DNA from: JBJSXF01 sp046086225
Lineage (GTDB): Bacteria; Actinomycetota; Acidimicrobiia; IMCC26256; PALSA-610
Reading direction: 5' to 3'
NCBI GenBank assembly: GCA_046086225.1
Contig: JBJSXF010000102.1
Location: 1 to 15,022 of the forward strand
Length of the DNA stretch: 15,022 nucleotides
The notes below the pieces were generated by a model that was not told the origin of the DNA, ran no database searches, and was given only the letters and a program-made list of their open reading frames with translations. Below, piece after piece: positions 1-6,956 of this stretch (position 1 is the stretch's first letter; each line of letters starts with the position of its first letter). The translations under genes were made by a program, and so were the position numbers.

Positions 1-2
1 CC

Positions 3-710
3 CGGACCGACACCGACGTGGCCAAGCACCGCGGGATCACGGCCTTCGTCGTCGACATGGAGGCCGAGGGTGTGGAGGTCCGCCCGCTCCGTCAGATGAC
101 CGGTGAGGCGGAGTTCAACGAGGTGTACTTCACCGACGTCCGGATCCCCGACTCGATGCGACTCGACGAGGTCGGACAGGGGTGGGGCGTGTCGATCACC
201 ACGCTCATGAACGAGCGGGTGTCGATCGGCGGTCAGGTGGCGCCGCGCGGTTCCGGCCCGATCGCAGTGGCCGTGAACGAATGGAACCGCAACCCCGAGC
301 GCCGCGACGGTGTGGCCCGGGACGCGCTCATGCGGCTCTGGGTCGAGGCCGAGGTGAACCGGCTCACCAACATCCGGGCGTCGCACGCGCGGGCCAAGGG
401 CACTCCCGGACCCGAGGGCTCGGTGAGCAAGCTCGCCATGGCCGGCCTCAATCAGCGGATCATGAGCTTCGTGCTCGACCTCATGGGTCCCGAGGGCATG
501 CTCTATCCGGCCGGCTACCCGATGGACCGACCGACCAAGGCGATGGACCTGTCCAACCCGCAGAAGGCATTCCTCCGGGTGCAGGCCAACTCGATCGAGG
601 GTGGCTCGACCAACATCATGAAGAACATCCTGGGCGAGCGGGTCCTCGGTCTGCCGGGCGAGCCCCGGGCCGACAAGGACCTCCCCTGGAGCCGGGTGCC
701 CCGGAGCTGA
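3..710 (+). CDS. Acyl-CoA dehydrogenase, C-terminal part (5' end outside window)
   Basis: This is the FAD-dependent acyl-CoA dehydrogenase fold, which oxidises acyl-CoA thioesters to trans-2-enoyl-CoA. The reading frame is open to the window edge, so the GTG at 18 is probably an internal codon. Visible are the middle beta-domain (GITAFVVDM, then FNEVYFTDVRIPD, a family hallmark) and the C-terminal helical domain, which ends in SIEGGSTNIMKNILGERVLG. That last stretch corresponds to the family's GGTxEIxxNIIAERVLGLP signature. About 235 residues are visible of a usual 380-400. The acyl substrate cannot be told from this part. A strong hairpin follows 7 nt after the stop, so this is probably the last gene of its transcript. 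The family call is secure and the substrate is unknown. Confidence 0.93.
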   Translation, partial: RTDTDVAKHRGITAFVVDMEAEGVEVRPLRQMTGEAEFNEVYFTDVRIPDSMRLDEVGQGWGVSITTLMNERVSIGGQVAPRGSGPIAVAVNEWNRNPERRDGVARDALMRLWVEAEVNRLTNIRASHARAKGTPGPEGSVSKLAMAGLNQRIMSFVLDLMGPEGMLYPAGYPMDRPTKAMDLSNPQKAFLRVQANSIEGGSTNIMKNILGERVLGLPGEPRADKDLPWSRVPRS

Positions 711-717
711 GCCTTCC

Positions 718-742
718 GCGACCCGCCTCCGAGGCGGGTCGC
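718..742. terminator. Perfect 12-bp hairpin after the acyl-CoA dehydrogenase gene
   Basis: GCGACCCGCCTC and GAGGCGGGTCGC are perfect reverse complements separated by one base, so in RNA the inner pairs open to form the loop. It starts 7 nt after the stop codon at 710. There is no U-tract, which is common for actinobacterial terminators. It lies between two plus-strand genes and probably ends the upstream transcript. Confidence 0.6.
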
Positions 743-788
743 GGGCCGAACGCTCCAGTTCCCGCCGGTTCTGCCGACGAAATCCCGG

Positions 789-2102
789 ATGTCAACGCGC
801 CGCTCGTCCCCGTTCGCCGTCGCCCTCGTGGCGCTCGGTCTCATCGTGGGCTCCGGCGCGGCCCCGGCCGGGGCGGCCGCCTCGGCGTCGTCGACGACGA
901 CCACGACCACCGTCGCCCCGCCGCCCCCGTTCGGGCTGTCGACCGATGCCGGCCTCGAGCTCGTGTTGCGCCAGCAGGCGGCCCAAGCCGATCTCGGTGA
1001 GGCCCGGGCCGATCTCGGCGCGGCCCGGCGCGAGCGGGCCGCAGCGCGTCTCGCCGAGCAGCAGGCCGCGACGCGGCTCCGGCGGCTCGGGAACGCGATC
1101 CGGGCGACGCAGGCGCGCGTCGATCGGTCCCGGGCCAACCTGGCGTCGGCCGCGGCCCGGGCCTACGTCGAGGCGAACGGCGGTCGGGTTGTCGCCGCCA
1201 TCTCGTCGGTGCTCGGAGCGGAGTCGGCGGTCGACGTCGCCTCGCAGCTCCACATCATCTCGGAGTACGGCAGCAGCGAGCGGGTTGCACTGCGGAGCTA
1301 CCTGGGCGAGCGGGCCCGACTCGAGCGGCAGCGGGCTGCGGCCCGTGACCTCCGGGCCCGGGTGACCGTCCGCGTCCGCCGCGCCGACGAGACGCTCCTC
1401 GGCCTGCGCACGCGGATCCAGGATGCGGCCCGGGTCGTCGCCGAGACCAAGCTCGGCATCGAGGCGTTCCACGCGGCGGCGACGAGCGCGTCGAGTCCGA
1501 TCCTCGGCCCGTCCCGGCTCAGCGCGAACCAGATGGCGGCCTTCGTCGTCGCGAACGGGGGCCGGCCGCGAATCACGGTGCCGCTCGTGCACCTCGCCCA
1601 GATGTTCATCGCGGAGGGCAAGCGGGTCGGGGTGCGGGGCGACGTCGCCTTCGCCCAGTCGATCCTCGAGACCGGGAGCTTCGCCCACGCCGGTGATGCC
1701 CCGACCGACAACAACTTCTCCGGCATCGGCTGGTGCGACTCGTGCCGACACGGTTACAACTTCGTTGATGCCCGCACGGGCGTGCGCGCCCAGGTGCAGC
1801 TCCTGCGCATCTATGTCGACCCCGAGTTCCCGGCGGCCGAGTTCCCCGATCCGATCCTCCTCCCCGGCACGCTCCGCCTCGGGTTCCGGGGCGAGGTGGA
1901 GAACTGGTGGGACCTCTGGGGCACCTGGGCGACGGGTGCGCTCTACGGCCAGCGGGTCTACGACCTCTACGAGCGCATGGTCGCCTTCGCGGCCGGGGTG
2001 CCCCGGCGGCCCGCGCCGAAGGTCGCCCGGCCCACGCCGTACGGTCCCGACTCGGTGACCCGACCTCCGGGCACCGGTCCGGGCTCGCGACCGACCCCCT
2101 GA
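789..2102 (+). CDS. Secreted coiled-coil protein with C-terminal glucosaminidase domain
   Basis: This is a probable peptidoglycan hydrolase of 437 residues. Residues 1-30 look like a Sec signal peptide (MSTRRSSPF, a hydrophobic AVALVALGLIV core, then small residues ending GAA). A Thr/Pro linker follows (TTTTTT, APPPP at 36-47). Residues about 52-130 and 165-230 are Ala/Arg/Glu/Leu-rich and look coiled-coil, as in PcsB- and RipC-like cell wall hydrolases. Residues about 262-400 resemble the glucosaminidase (lysozyme-like) fold: DVAFAQSILETGSF with candidate catalytic Glu294, then NNFSGIG (308-314) and a WCDSC pair (Cys316, Cys319) that could form a disulfide or bind metal. The tail (403-437) is Pro-rich. 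Inference: hydrolase activity at the cell wall, with the coil gating or tethering it. No clear Shine-Dalgarno or TAnnnT box precedes the ATG. Confidence 0.82.
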   Translation: MSTRRSSPFAVALVALGLIVGSGAAPAGAAASASSTTTTTTVAPPPPFGLSTDAGLELVLRQQAAQADLGEARADLGAARRERAAARLAEQQAATRLRRLGNAIRATQARVDRSRANLASAAARAYVEANGGRVVAAISSVLGAESAVDVASQLHIISEYGSSERVALRSYLGERARLERQRAAARDLRARVTVRVRRADETLLGLRTRIQDAARVVAETKLGIEAFHAAATSASSPILGPSRLSANQMAAFVVANGGRPRITVPLVHLAQMFIAEGKRVGVRGDVAFAQSILETGSFAHAGDAPTDNNFSGIGWCDSCRHGYNFVDARTGVRAQVQLLRIYVDPEFPAAEFPDPILLPGTLRLGFRGEVENWWDLWGTWATGALYGQRVYDLYERMVAFAAGVPRRPAPKVARPTPYGPDSVTRPPGTGPGSRPTP

Positions 2103-2109
2103 CCGGCCG

Positions 2110-2127
2110 GTCCGAGCGGACTCGGAC
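2110..2127. repeat. Short inverted repeat between glucosaminidase and flavin reductase genes
   Basis: GTCCGAG and CTCGGAC form a 7-bp stem around a 4-nt CGGA loop, starting 8 nt after the glucosaminidase stop. It could be a weak terminator. It also covers the expected -35 region of the next gene's promoter, so an operator role is possible. Confidence 0.35.
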
Positions 2128-2140
2128 GGCGAACGCCCCG

Positions 2141-2146
2141 TAGCGT
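2141..2146 (+). promoter_or_regulatory. -10 box TAGCGT of a leaderless promoter (flavin reductase gene)
   Basis: TAGCGT fits the actinobacterial TAnnnT -10. It is followed by 7 nt and then the in-frame GTG at 2154, so transcription would begin at the start codon. This favours 2154 over the GTG at 2145, which overlaps the box itself. Confidence 0.55.
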
Positions 2147-2153
2147 GCGGGAC

Positions 2154-2702
2154 GTGCCGCACCAGGAAGGTCCCGTCCCGCCGTTCCCACCCGGGGCCGA
2201 TCCCGACGAGTACGACCGGCTCCGGCGGCGCGTGCTGTGGACGATGCCGTCGGGGCTGTACGTCGTCGGCAGCACCGACGGTGACTCCCGCCGCAACGGC
2301 ATGGCGCTCAACTGGGCGACGCAGATCTCGTCCGATCCCAAATGGCTCGGGATCGGCGTCGAGCGCGAGGCGCTGACGCACGAGCTCATCGAGGCCACCG
2401 GCGTCTTCACTCTCTGCGTGATCGCACGTGACGATCGGGCCATCATCCGCAAGTTCACGAAGCCGGTCGAGGTCGATCTCGTGGCGCGCACGCTGAACGG
2501 CTTCGCGTACCTCGACGGGCCGGTGACGGGTGCGCCGGTGCTCGCCCAGTCGGTCGCCTACGTCGAGTGCCGGGTGCGGGATCGGCTCAAGGCGGGTGAG
2601 CACACGTTCTTCGTCGGCGAGGTCGCGAACGCCGCGTTCCTGCGCGCCGAAGACACCGAGGTCCTCCGCATGGAGGACACCCGCATGAACTACGGCGGCT
2701 GA
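2154..2702 (+). CDS. Flavin reductase-like FMN-binding split-barrel protein
   Basis: This 182-residue protein has the pattern of the flavin reductase-like domain: RRRVLWTMPSGLYVVGSTDG, then RNGMALNWATQISSDPKWLGIGV, then FTLCVIARDD, ending with a GEHTFFVGEV strand. Members bind FMN. They either reduce free flavin with NAD(P)H for a partner monooxygenase or act as small flavoproteins. No partner oxygenase is adjacent, so the substrate is unknown. The start at 2154 was chosen because a TAGCGT box lies exactly 7 nt upstream; GTG 2145 would add three residues. The 3' end overlaps the convergent dehydrogenase gene by 13 bp (2690-2702), so antisense interference between the two transcripts is possible. 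Confidence 0.82.
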   Translation: MPHQEGPVPPFPPGADPDEYDRLRRRVLWTMPSGLYVVGSTDGDSRRNGMALNWATQISSDPKWLGIGVEREALTHELIEATGVFTLCVIARDDRAIIRKFTKPVEVDLVARTLNGFAYLDGPVTGAPVLAQSVAYVECRVRDRLKAGEHTFFVGEVANAAFLRAEDTEVLRMEDTRMNYGG

Positions 2703-3490
2703 GGCGCCGATCCGCCCCCGGGGCCGATTCGCCGCCAGCCGCCGGCGGCTCGGTTGCCGCCGTCGACGGCGAGGGTGGCGCCGGTGACGAAGCCGGCGAG
2801 GTCGCTCGCGAGGAACGCGACGGCGGCGGCGACGTCCTCCGGCTCGCCGAAGCGGCCGAGGGGCGGGACGACCGTGGGCTCGTACTCGGCTCCGGCGGCG
2901 AGCATGGCGGCCCGGGCGTCGTCGTCACCCGTGGTCGGGATCGCGTCGGGCGCGATCGCGTTGACCCGGATGCCCCGCGGCGCGAGCTCCAGCGCGAGCG
3001 ACCGGGTGAGGTGGTCGAGCGCGGCCTTCATCGCGCCGTAGACCGCGAACCCGGGTGCGGCCTGGTGCGCCTCGATGCTCGTGATGTTGACGATCGATCC
3101 GCCGGCGGGCATGTGCGGCACGACGGTGCGCACGAGGCCGGTGACGTGCCCGAAGTTCTCGGCGACGAGTGCGGCGTCGGCGCCCGGTGAACAGTCGAGG
3201 AACGGTGAGAAGAACGTGCCGCCTGCGTTGTTGACGAGCAGATCGATCCGGCCGAAGCGCTCGACGACCCGGTCGACGAACCCGGCGACGGCGGGGGCGT
3301 CGCGTACGTCGAGCTCGCCGCGGTCGGCGAGCCCGGCCGTCGCGAGCGCCGGGCCGTCCCGGTCGCAGCCGACGACCGTCGCGCCGAAGCGCCCGAGGAG
3401 TTCGGCGGTGGCCCGAACGATGCCGCGGGCGGCCCCGGTGACGAGCGCGACCCGGTCGTCGAGCAGGATCGCGTCGGGGGAGCGGGGCAC
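2690..3490 (-). CDS. Short-chain dehydrogenase/reductase (SDR)
   Basis: This is a classical SDR of 266 residues (Rossmann fold, NAD(P)-dependent oxidoreductase). The cofactor motif is TGAARGIV at 18-25, where the usual third glycine of TGxxxGxG is Val25 (codon GTT). LVNNAG is at 85-90. The catalytic Ser138 and the Tyr151-x3-Lys155 pair (YGAMK) are present with the normal 13-residue Ser-Tyr spacing. The C-terminal FVTGATLAVDGG signature is at 234-245. The start at 3490 was chosen because a minus-strand TACCGT box lies 7 nt upstream; a GTG at 3517 would add nine residues but lies upstream of that box. The gene is divergent from the prenyltransferase gene (68 bp between starts) and tail-to-tail with the flavin reductase gene. 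Substrate unknown. Confidence 0.88.
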   Translation of the reverse strand: MPRSPDAILLDDRVALVTGAARGIVRATAELLGRFGATVVGCDRDGPALATAGLADRGELDVRDAPAVAGFVDRVVERFGRIDLLVNNAGGTFFSPFLDCSPGADAALVAENFGHVTGLVRTVVPHMPAGGSIVNITSIEAHQAAPGFAVYGAMKAALDHLTRSLALELAPRGIRVNAIAPDAIPTTGDDDARAAMLAAGAEYEPTVVPPLGRFGEPEDVAAAVAFLASDLAGFVTGATLAVDGGNRAAGGWRRIGPGGGSAPQPP

Positions 3491-3497
3491 GGGGCCG

Positions 3498-3503
3498 ACG
3501 GTA
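3498..3503 (-). promoter_or_regulatory. -10 box TACCGT of a leaderless promoter (SDR gene)
   Basis: On the minus strand TACCGT is followed by 7 nt (CGGCCCC) and then the GTG at 3490. The box lies inside the longer possible reading frame, so it argues for the shorter start. Confidence 0.55.
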
Positions 3504-3544
3504 GGCGGTCGGTCCACGGATCCGCATCCCGTCGGACCCGGACG

Positions 3545-3550
3545 TAGGCT
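3545..3550 (+). promoter_or_regulatory. -10 box TAGGCT of a leaderless promoter (prenyltransferase gene)
   Basis: TAGGCT is followed by 8 nt and then the ATG at 3559. No Shine-Dalgarno is visible. The divergent SDR -10 box lies 42 bp away, so the two promoters share a compact 68-bp region. Confidence 0.55.
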
Positions 3551-3558
3551 CCTCGCCC

Positions 3559-4590
3559 ATGACCGACGTCTCCTCCGACTCCCCGGCCGCGCTCGCCGGC
3601 GGCGGACTCCTGCGCAACTGGCGCTACGTGCTCGCCACCACCAATCCGCCCCCGGGACGGATGGATCCCGTCTCCAAGTGGCTCTACCTCACCCGGGCCG
3701 GTGTGCTGCCGATGACGATCGTCTCGGCGGCGGTGGCCGGGCTCCTTGCCGTGTTCCGGGGCGACGATGTGGCCTGGGGCTGGTTCGCGCTGTCGGCGCT
3801 CGGGCTGGTGGGCGCCCACATGGCCAACAACCTCATGAACGACCTGTTCGACCTCGGCGTGGGCACCGACCGGGAGGACTACCCCCGCAACCTCTACTCG
3901 CCGCACCCGGTGCTCTCGGGGGTCATCACCCGCAAGGGCCTGGCGGCCTGTGCCCTCACGGTGAACGCGGCATGCCTCGTCGTGATGATCGTGCTCACCG
4001 CCGCACGGGGCTGGGCGATCGTGGGCTTCGCGCTCGGGGGCTTCGTCCTCTCGACGGCGTACACGGCGCCGCCTCTGCGGCTCAAGAAGCACGGGCTCGG
4101 CGAGCCGACCGTGGTCGTGGTCTGGGGGCCGCTCATGGTCGGTGGCACCTACTACGCGGCCACGGGGCAGATCCCGGCGGCGGTGATCCTCGCCTCGCTG
4201 CCCTACGCCGTGCTCTGCACCACGGTGCTCATGGGCAAGCACATCGACAAGCTGCCGTGGGATGCGGCGGACGGCACCCACACCCTGCCCGTGATCCTCG
4301 GTGAGGCCCGGGCCCGGCGGGTCACCCAGGGGATGTTCGTCGTGTTCTACGCGTCGATCGCGGCGCTCGTCGCGGTCCGGGTGCTCCCGGTCGCGTCCCT
4401 GCTCGTGGTCGCGTCGCTCCCGGTGATGCGGCGCACGTGGGCGGCGTTCTCCGAGCCCAAGCCGGCCGAGTCGCCGGTGCCCAACCCGGTGTGGCCGCTC
4501 TGGTTCGCCCCCAACGCGTTCCTCGTGACCCGGCGGGCGGGTGGCCTGTTCGTGCTCGGACTCGTCGCCGGCGCGGTTCTCGGCTGGTGA
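3559..4590 (+). CDS. UbiA-family polyprenyltransferase (MenA-like)
   Basis: This is an integral membrane prenyltransferase of 343 residues. UbiA enzymes transfer a polyprenyl chain from its diphosphate to an aromatic or other acceptor inside the membrane. The first Asp-rich motif is NDLFDLGVGTDRED (94-107; Asp95, Asp98, Asp104), which binds Mg2+-diphosphate. The second is HIDKLPWDAADGTHTLPV (228-245; Asp230, Asp235, Asp238). Hydrophobic helices are spaced through 45-66, 72-95, 127-150, 152-170, 183-200, 205-225, 260-275 and 326-343. The overall pattern is nearest to menaquinone-type MenA enzymes, but the acceptor cannot be assigned; heme O, chlorophyll-type or other lipid pathways remain open. 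The stop overlaps the next gene's start (GTGA), indicating translational coupling with the EamA transporter. Confidence 0.85.
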   Translation: MTDVSSDSPAALAGGGLLRNWRYVLATTNPPPGRMDPVSKWLYLTRAGVLPMTIVSAAVAGLLAVFRGDDVAWGWFALSALGLVGAHMANNLMNDLFDLGVGTDREDYPRNLYSPHPVLSGVITRKGLAACALTVNAACLVVMIVLTAARGWAIVGFALGGFVLSTAYTAPPLRLKKHGLGEPTVVVVWGPLMVGGTYYAATGQIPAAVILASLPYAVLCTTVLMGKHIDKLPWDAADGTHTLPVILGEARARRVTQGMFVVFYASIAALVAVRVLPVASLLVVASLPVMRRTWAAFSEPKPAESPVPNPVWPLWFAPNAFLVTRRAGGLFVLGLVAGAVLGW

Positions 4591-5492
4591 GCCGGGCCCA
4601 CCCGGCTCGCGACCTCACCTTCGCCGCCCTCGGCGCGTTCGCCTTCGGCTGCACCATCCTCTGCAGTCGGGCCGTCGCCCGGCACGCGCTGCCGCCGAGC
4701 GTGGCGCTCGGCATCCGGTTCGCGGTGGCGAGCCTGCTGCTCCTGCTCGTGCTGCGGTGGCGGCGGCGGCCGCTGCTCCCGCCGCGGGGTGAGCGGGCGA
4801 TCGCGCTGCTCGTCGGGTTGGTGCTCTACTCGATCGAGGCGTCGTTCTTCTTCATGGCGCTCCAGCGGGGGACTGCGGCGGCGGTCGCGCTGATCTTCTA
4901 CGCCTATCCGGCGGTGGTCGCGGTGGTCGAGATGCTGCTCGGGCGCACGGCGCCGCGACTGCGGATCTTCGTGGCCCTCGGTCTGGCGGTCTCGGGGAGC
5001 ACTGTGGTCGCGGCGGGGGGTGGGACGGTGGCCATCTCGGCGACCGGTGTGGTGTGCGTCGGGGTCGCGATCGCGTTGTTCGTGGCGTACGTCCTCGTGT
5101 GCGATCACTTCCTCTCGCGCAGCGATGCGCTCACGGTGGCGGCCTGGACGGCGATCGGCGCGTCGGTCGGGACGTTCCTCAGCGGCGCGGCGACCGGTCA
5201 GCTGCGCCTGCCGTCCGGTCCGGCGCTGGCGGTGCTCGCGGCCAACGGCGTGGCGACCGCCACGGCGTTCACGTGCTTCTTCGTCGCGCTCGATCGGATG
5301 GGGCCGACCCGGACCACGATCGTCATGGCGCTCGAGGCGGTGTTCGGGGTGGTGCTGACCGCCCTGTTCCTCGGTGAGTCGATTCGCCCGATCGTGGCGT
5401 TCGGCGGTCTGGCGGTGCTCGTCGGCGCGGCGGTCGCCGGACTCACGACCCCGACGGCGGTCGAGGTCCGGGAGACCGCCACTCCGGCCTAG
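4587..5492 (+). CDS. EamA/DMT-family transporter
   Basis: This is a 301-residue membrane protein made of two tandem EamA repeats (about residues 8-135 and 150-290), roughly ten transmembrane helices in all, the usual drug/metabolite transporter layout. Recognisable parts are the TILCSRAVARHALPP start of repeat 1, FMALQRGTAAAVALIFYAYP at the end of repeat 1, and FVALDRMGPTRTTIVMALEA with LFLGESI near the C-terminus, typical of RhaT/YdcZ-type exporters. The start is the GTG at 4587, which overlaps the prenyltransferase stop by 3 nt (GTGA). An upstream in-frame ATG at 4437 lies deep inside the prenyltransferase gene and was rejected. The substrate is unknown. Coupling to a lipid or quinone prenyltransferase hints at a related metabolite, but that is inference. 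Confidence 0.85.
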   Translation: MSRAHPARDLTFAALGAFAFGCTILCSRAVARHALPPSVALGIRFAVASLLLLLVLRWRRRPLLPPRGERAIALLVGLVLYSIEASFFFMALQRGTAAAVALIFYAYPAVVAVVEMLLGRTAPRLRIFVALGLAVSGSTVVAAGGGTVAISATGVVCVGVAIALFVAYVLVCDHFLSRSDALTVAAWTAIGASVGTFLSGAATGQLRLPSGPALAVLAANGVATATAFTCFFVALDRMGPTRTTIVMALEAVFGVVLTALFLGESIRPIVAFGGLAVLVGAAVAGLTTPTAVEVRETATPA

Positions 5493-5495
5493 CGG

Positions 5496-5501
5496 TACGC
5501 T
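5496..5501 (+). promoter_or_regulatory. -10 box TACGCT of a leaderless promoter (Nudix gene)
   Basis: TACGCT begins 4 nt after the EamA stop and is followed by 7 nt and the ATG at 5509. It gives the Nudix gene its own promoter and decides its start. Confidence 0.55.
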
Positions 5502-5508
5502 CGCCCCG

Positions 5509-6198
5509 ATGGAGGAACGCCGGGTCGTCGACGCCGCCCCGGCGGCCACCGTCGTCCTGCTCCGCGACGGCGAGGCGGGGCTCGAGGTCCTGCTCGAGCG
5601 GCGCTCCTCCCGTCTCGACTTCCACGGTGGGGCCTGGGTCTTCCCCGGCGGCCGGATCGATCCCGAGGACTACGGCGATCGGCCCGAGGATGCCGAAGCG
5701 GCGGCCCGCCGCTGCGCGGTGCGCGAGGCCAAGGAGGAAGCGGGCGTCGATGTCGACCCCGACGCGCTCGTGCACCTCTCGTCGTGGACGACGCCCGAGA
5801 TCGCGCCGAAGCGGTTCGCGACCTGGTTCTTCGTCGGTCCGGTGGCGGGTGGGGTGGAGGAGGCCGACGGCACCGAGACCGATGCCTTGCGCTGGTTCCG
5901 GCCCGACGAGGCGCTCGCCGAGCACGCGGCGGGCGAGATCGAGCTGGCCCCGCCCCAGTACGTGACCCTGCTCGATCTCCGGGAGTACCCGAGCGCCGGG
6001 GCGGCGCTGGCCGCAGCGGCCGCGGCCGAAGCGGTCGACTACCTCCCTCGCATGCACGTGCTCGACGGTCGGGCGGTCACGCTCTACAACGACGACGTCG
6101 CCTACGACGACCCGGCGGCGCTCGATCTCCCCGGTCCCCGCAACCGTCTCCACTTCGGCGCAGACGGTTGGGAGTACATCCGCGATCCGGGTCGCTGA
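5509..6198 (+). CDS. Nudix hydrolase
   Basis: This is a 229-residue Nudix-fold protein; such enzymes cleave nucleoside diphosphates linked to another moiety. The Nudix box is stretched: FPGGRIDPEDYGD (45-57) is separated by an insertion from the catalytic helix REAKEEAGVDVD (72-83). That split form is seen in the NUDT19/CoA-type branch. The strand SSWTTPEIAPKRFATWFFVG (91-110) is also typical of that branch. The glutamates of REAKEEAG (Glu73, Glu76, Glu77) are the expected Mg2+ ligands. The C-terminal third (150-229), with LHFGADGWEYIRDPGR, is beyond the core domain. The start is fixed by the TACGCT box 7 nt upstream; the longer frame from 5374 lies inside the EamA gene. Substrate (acyl-CoA, NADH or other) is not assignable. 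Confidence 0.85.
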   Translation: MEERRVVDAAPAATVVLLRDGEAGLEVLLERRSSRLDFHGGAWVFPGGRIDPEDYGDRPEDAEAAARRCAVREAKEEAGVDVDPDALVHLSSWTTPEIAPKRFATWFFVGPVAGGVEEADGTETDALRWFRPDEALAEHAAGEIELAPPQYVTLLDLREYPSAGAALAAAAAAEAVDYLPRMHVLDGRAVTLYNDDVAYDDPAALDLPGPRNRLHFGADGWEYIRDPGR

Positions 6199-6206
6199 GG
6201 CGCAGC

Positions 6207-6233
6207 GGGCGGAGGCGCGGCGCGCCCCCGCCC
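6207..6233. terminator. Bidirectional terminator hairpin between Nudix gene and prx
   Basis: GGGCGGAGGCGCG (6207-6219) pairs with CGCGCCCCCGCCC (6221-6233), 13 positions with a single A-C mismatch. It lies in the 43-bp gap between two convergent genes, 9 nt after the Nudix stop and 8 nt beyond the prx stop on the other strand. No U-tract. Confidence 0.6.
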
Positions 6234-6241
6234 CGAGACGG

Positions 6242-6853
6242 CTACTTGTTCGGCTGGGGCGTGATGCGCAGGTAGGGCTTGAGCGCCTTCCAGCCCTTCG
6301 GGAATCGCTCCTTCGCCTCCTCGTCACTCACCGCGGTGGCGATGATGACGTCCTCGCCGTCCTTCCAGTCGACCGGGGTCGAGACCTTGTACTGCGCGCT
6401 CAGCTGCAGCGAGTCGATGACCCGGAGGATCTCGTCGAAGTTCCGGCCGGCCGAGGCCGGGTAGGTGATGATCAGCTTCACGAGCTTGTCGGGCCCGATC
6501 ACGAACACCGATCGCACCGTGAGGGTGTCGTTCGCCTTCGGGTGGATCATGTCGTAGGCGTCGGCGACGGTGTGGTCGGGATCGGCGACGAGCGGGAAGT
6601 TCAGCGCCGTGCCCTGGGTCTCGGCGATGTCACCCGCCCACGCCCGGTGCAGCTCGATGGGGTCGACCGACAGGCCGACGACCTTTACACCCCGGCGTTC
6701 GAACTCGGGCTTGAGGGCCGCGACCCGACCCAGCTCGGTCGTGCAGACCGGGGTGAAGTCGGCGGGGTGGGAGAAGAGCACGCCCCAGGCATCGCCGAGG
6801 TACTCGTGGAAGCGGATCGGGCCCTCGGTCGACTCCGCGGTGAAGTCGGGGGC
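6242..6853 (-). pseudogene. 1-Cys peroxiredoxin (Prx6-type) body, split from its first nine codons by an insertion
   Basis: These 203 codons are nearly all of a Prx6-family thiol peroxidase, which reduces hydroperoxides using one peroxidatic Cys. Visible are APDFTAESTEGPIRF, the active site SHPADFTPVCTTELG (Cys45 when joined to its 5' piece), KVVGLSVDPIELHRAW, FVIGPDKLVKLIITYP, GRNFDEILRVIDSLQ, TPVDWKDGEDVIIA, and the C-terminal FPKGWKALKPYLRI. No other Cys is present in the body. Homology starts at the Ala codon 6851-6853. Upstream on this strand the frame runs back to a GTG at 6925 and would encode 24 residues (CPGWDSNPH and so on) that are antisense translation of a tRNA fragment, not protein sequence. 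The missing N-terminus MTLRLGDEA is found at 10632-10658 in the same orientation. The joined protein would be 211 residues, normal for the family. A 227-residue chimera from GTG 6925 cannot be excluded. Confidence 0.85.
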
Positions 6854-6854
6854 A

Positions 6855-6904
6855 TAAACCTCCCAGCCCTTCGGGGCGTGTGGGTTCGAATCCCACCCCG
6901 GGCA
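6855..6904 (+). tRNA. 3' half of a class II tRNA-Leu(UAA), from anticodon to discriminator base
   Basis: The parts read in order: TAA anticodon (6855-6857), A37 and C38, anticodon-stem 3' strand CTCCC (6860-6864), a long variable arm GCCC-TTCG-GGGC (6866-6877) with a UUCG tetraloop, a T-arm GTGGG-TTCGAAT-CCCAC (6880-6896), acceptor 3' strand CCCGGGC (6897-6903), and discriminator A (6904). CCA is not encoded. The long variable arm with discriminator A indicates Leu, agreeing with the UAA anticodon. The base at position 33 is A instead of the universal U, and everything before it is prx coding sequence. No D-arm or acceptor 5' strand (expected GCCCGGG) exists, so this cannot be a working tRNA. 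A half starting in the anticodon loop is typical of integrase attachment cores. Confidence 0.8.
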
Positions 6905-6943
6905 CAGGTCGATCGTCGCTCTCACGCTGTCGTCGGCGATGCC

Positions 6944-6949
6944 TAGGAT
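6944..6949 (+). promoter_or_regulatory. -10 box TAGGAT of a leaderless promoter (NTF2-like gene)
   Basis: TAGGAT is followed by 7 nt and the in-frame GTG at 6957. It is the first promoter inside the island and has the same architecture as the backbone promoters, so the cargo came from a related type of host. Confidence 0.55.
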
Positions 6950-6956
6950 CGGTGCC

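Noticed and set aside
792..2603. 603-residue minus-strand ORF opposite the glucosaminidase and flavin reductase genes
   Set aside because: Antisense shadow; both plus-strand genes have clear domain motifs.
6854..6925. N-terminal extension of the peroxiredoxin from GTG 6925
   Set aside because: Its 24 residues are antisense translation of the tRNA-Leu fragment; no promoter box or ribosome binding site supports the GTG.
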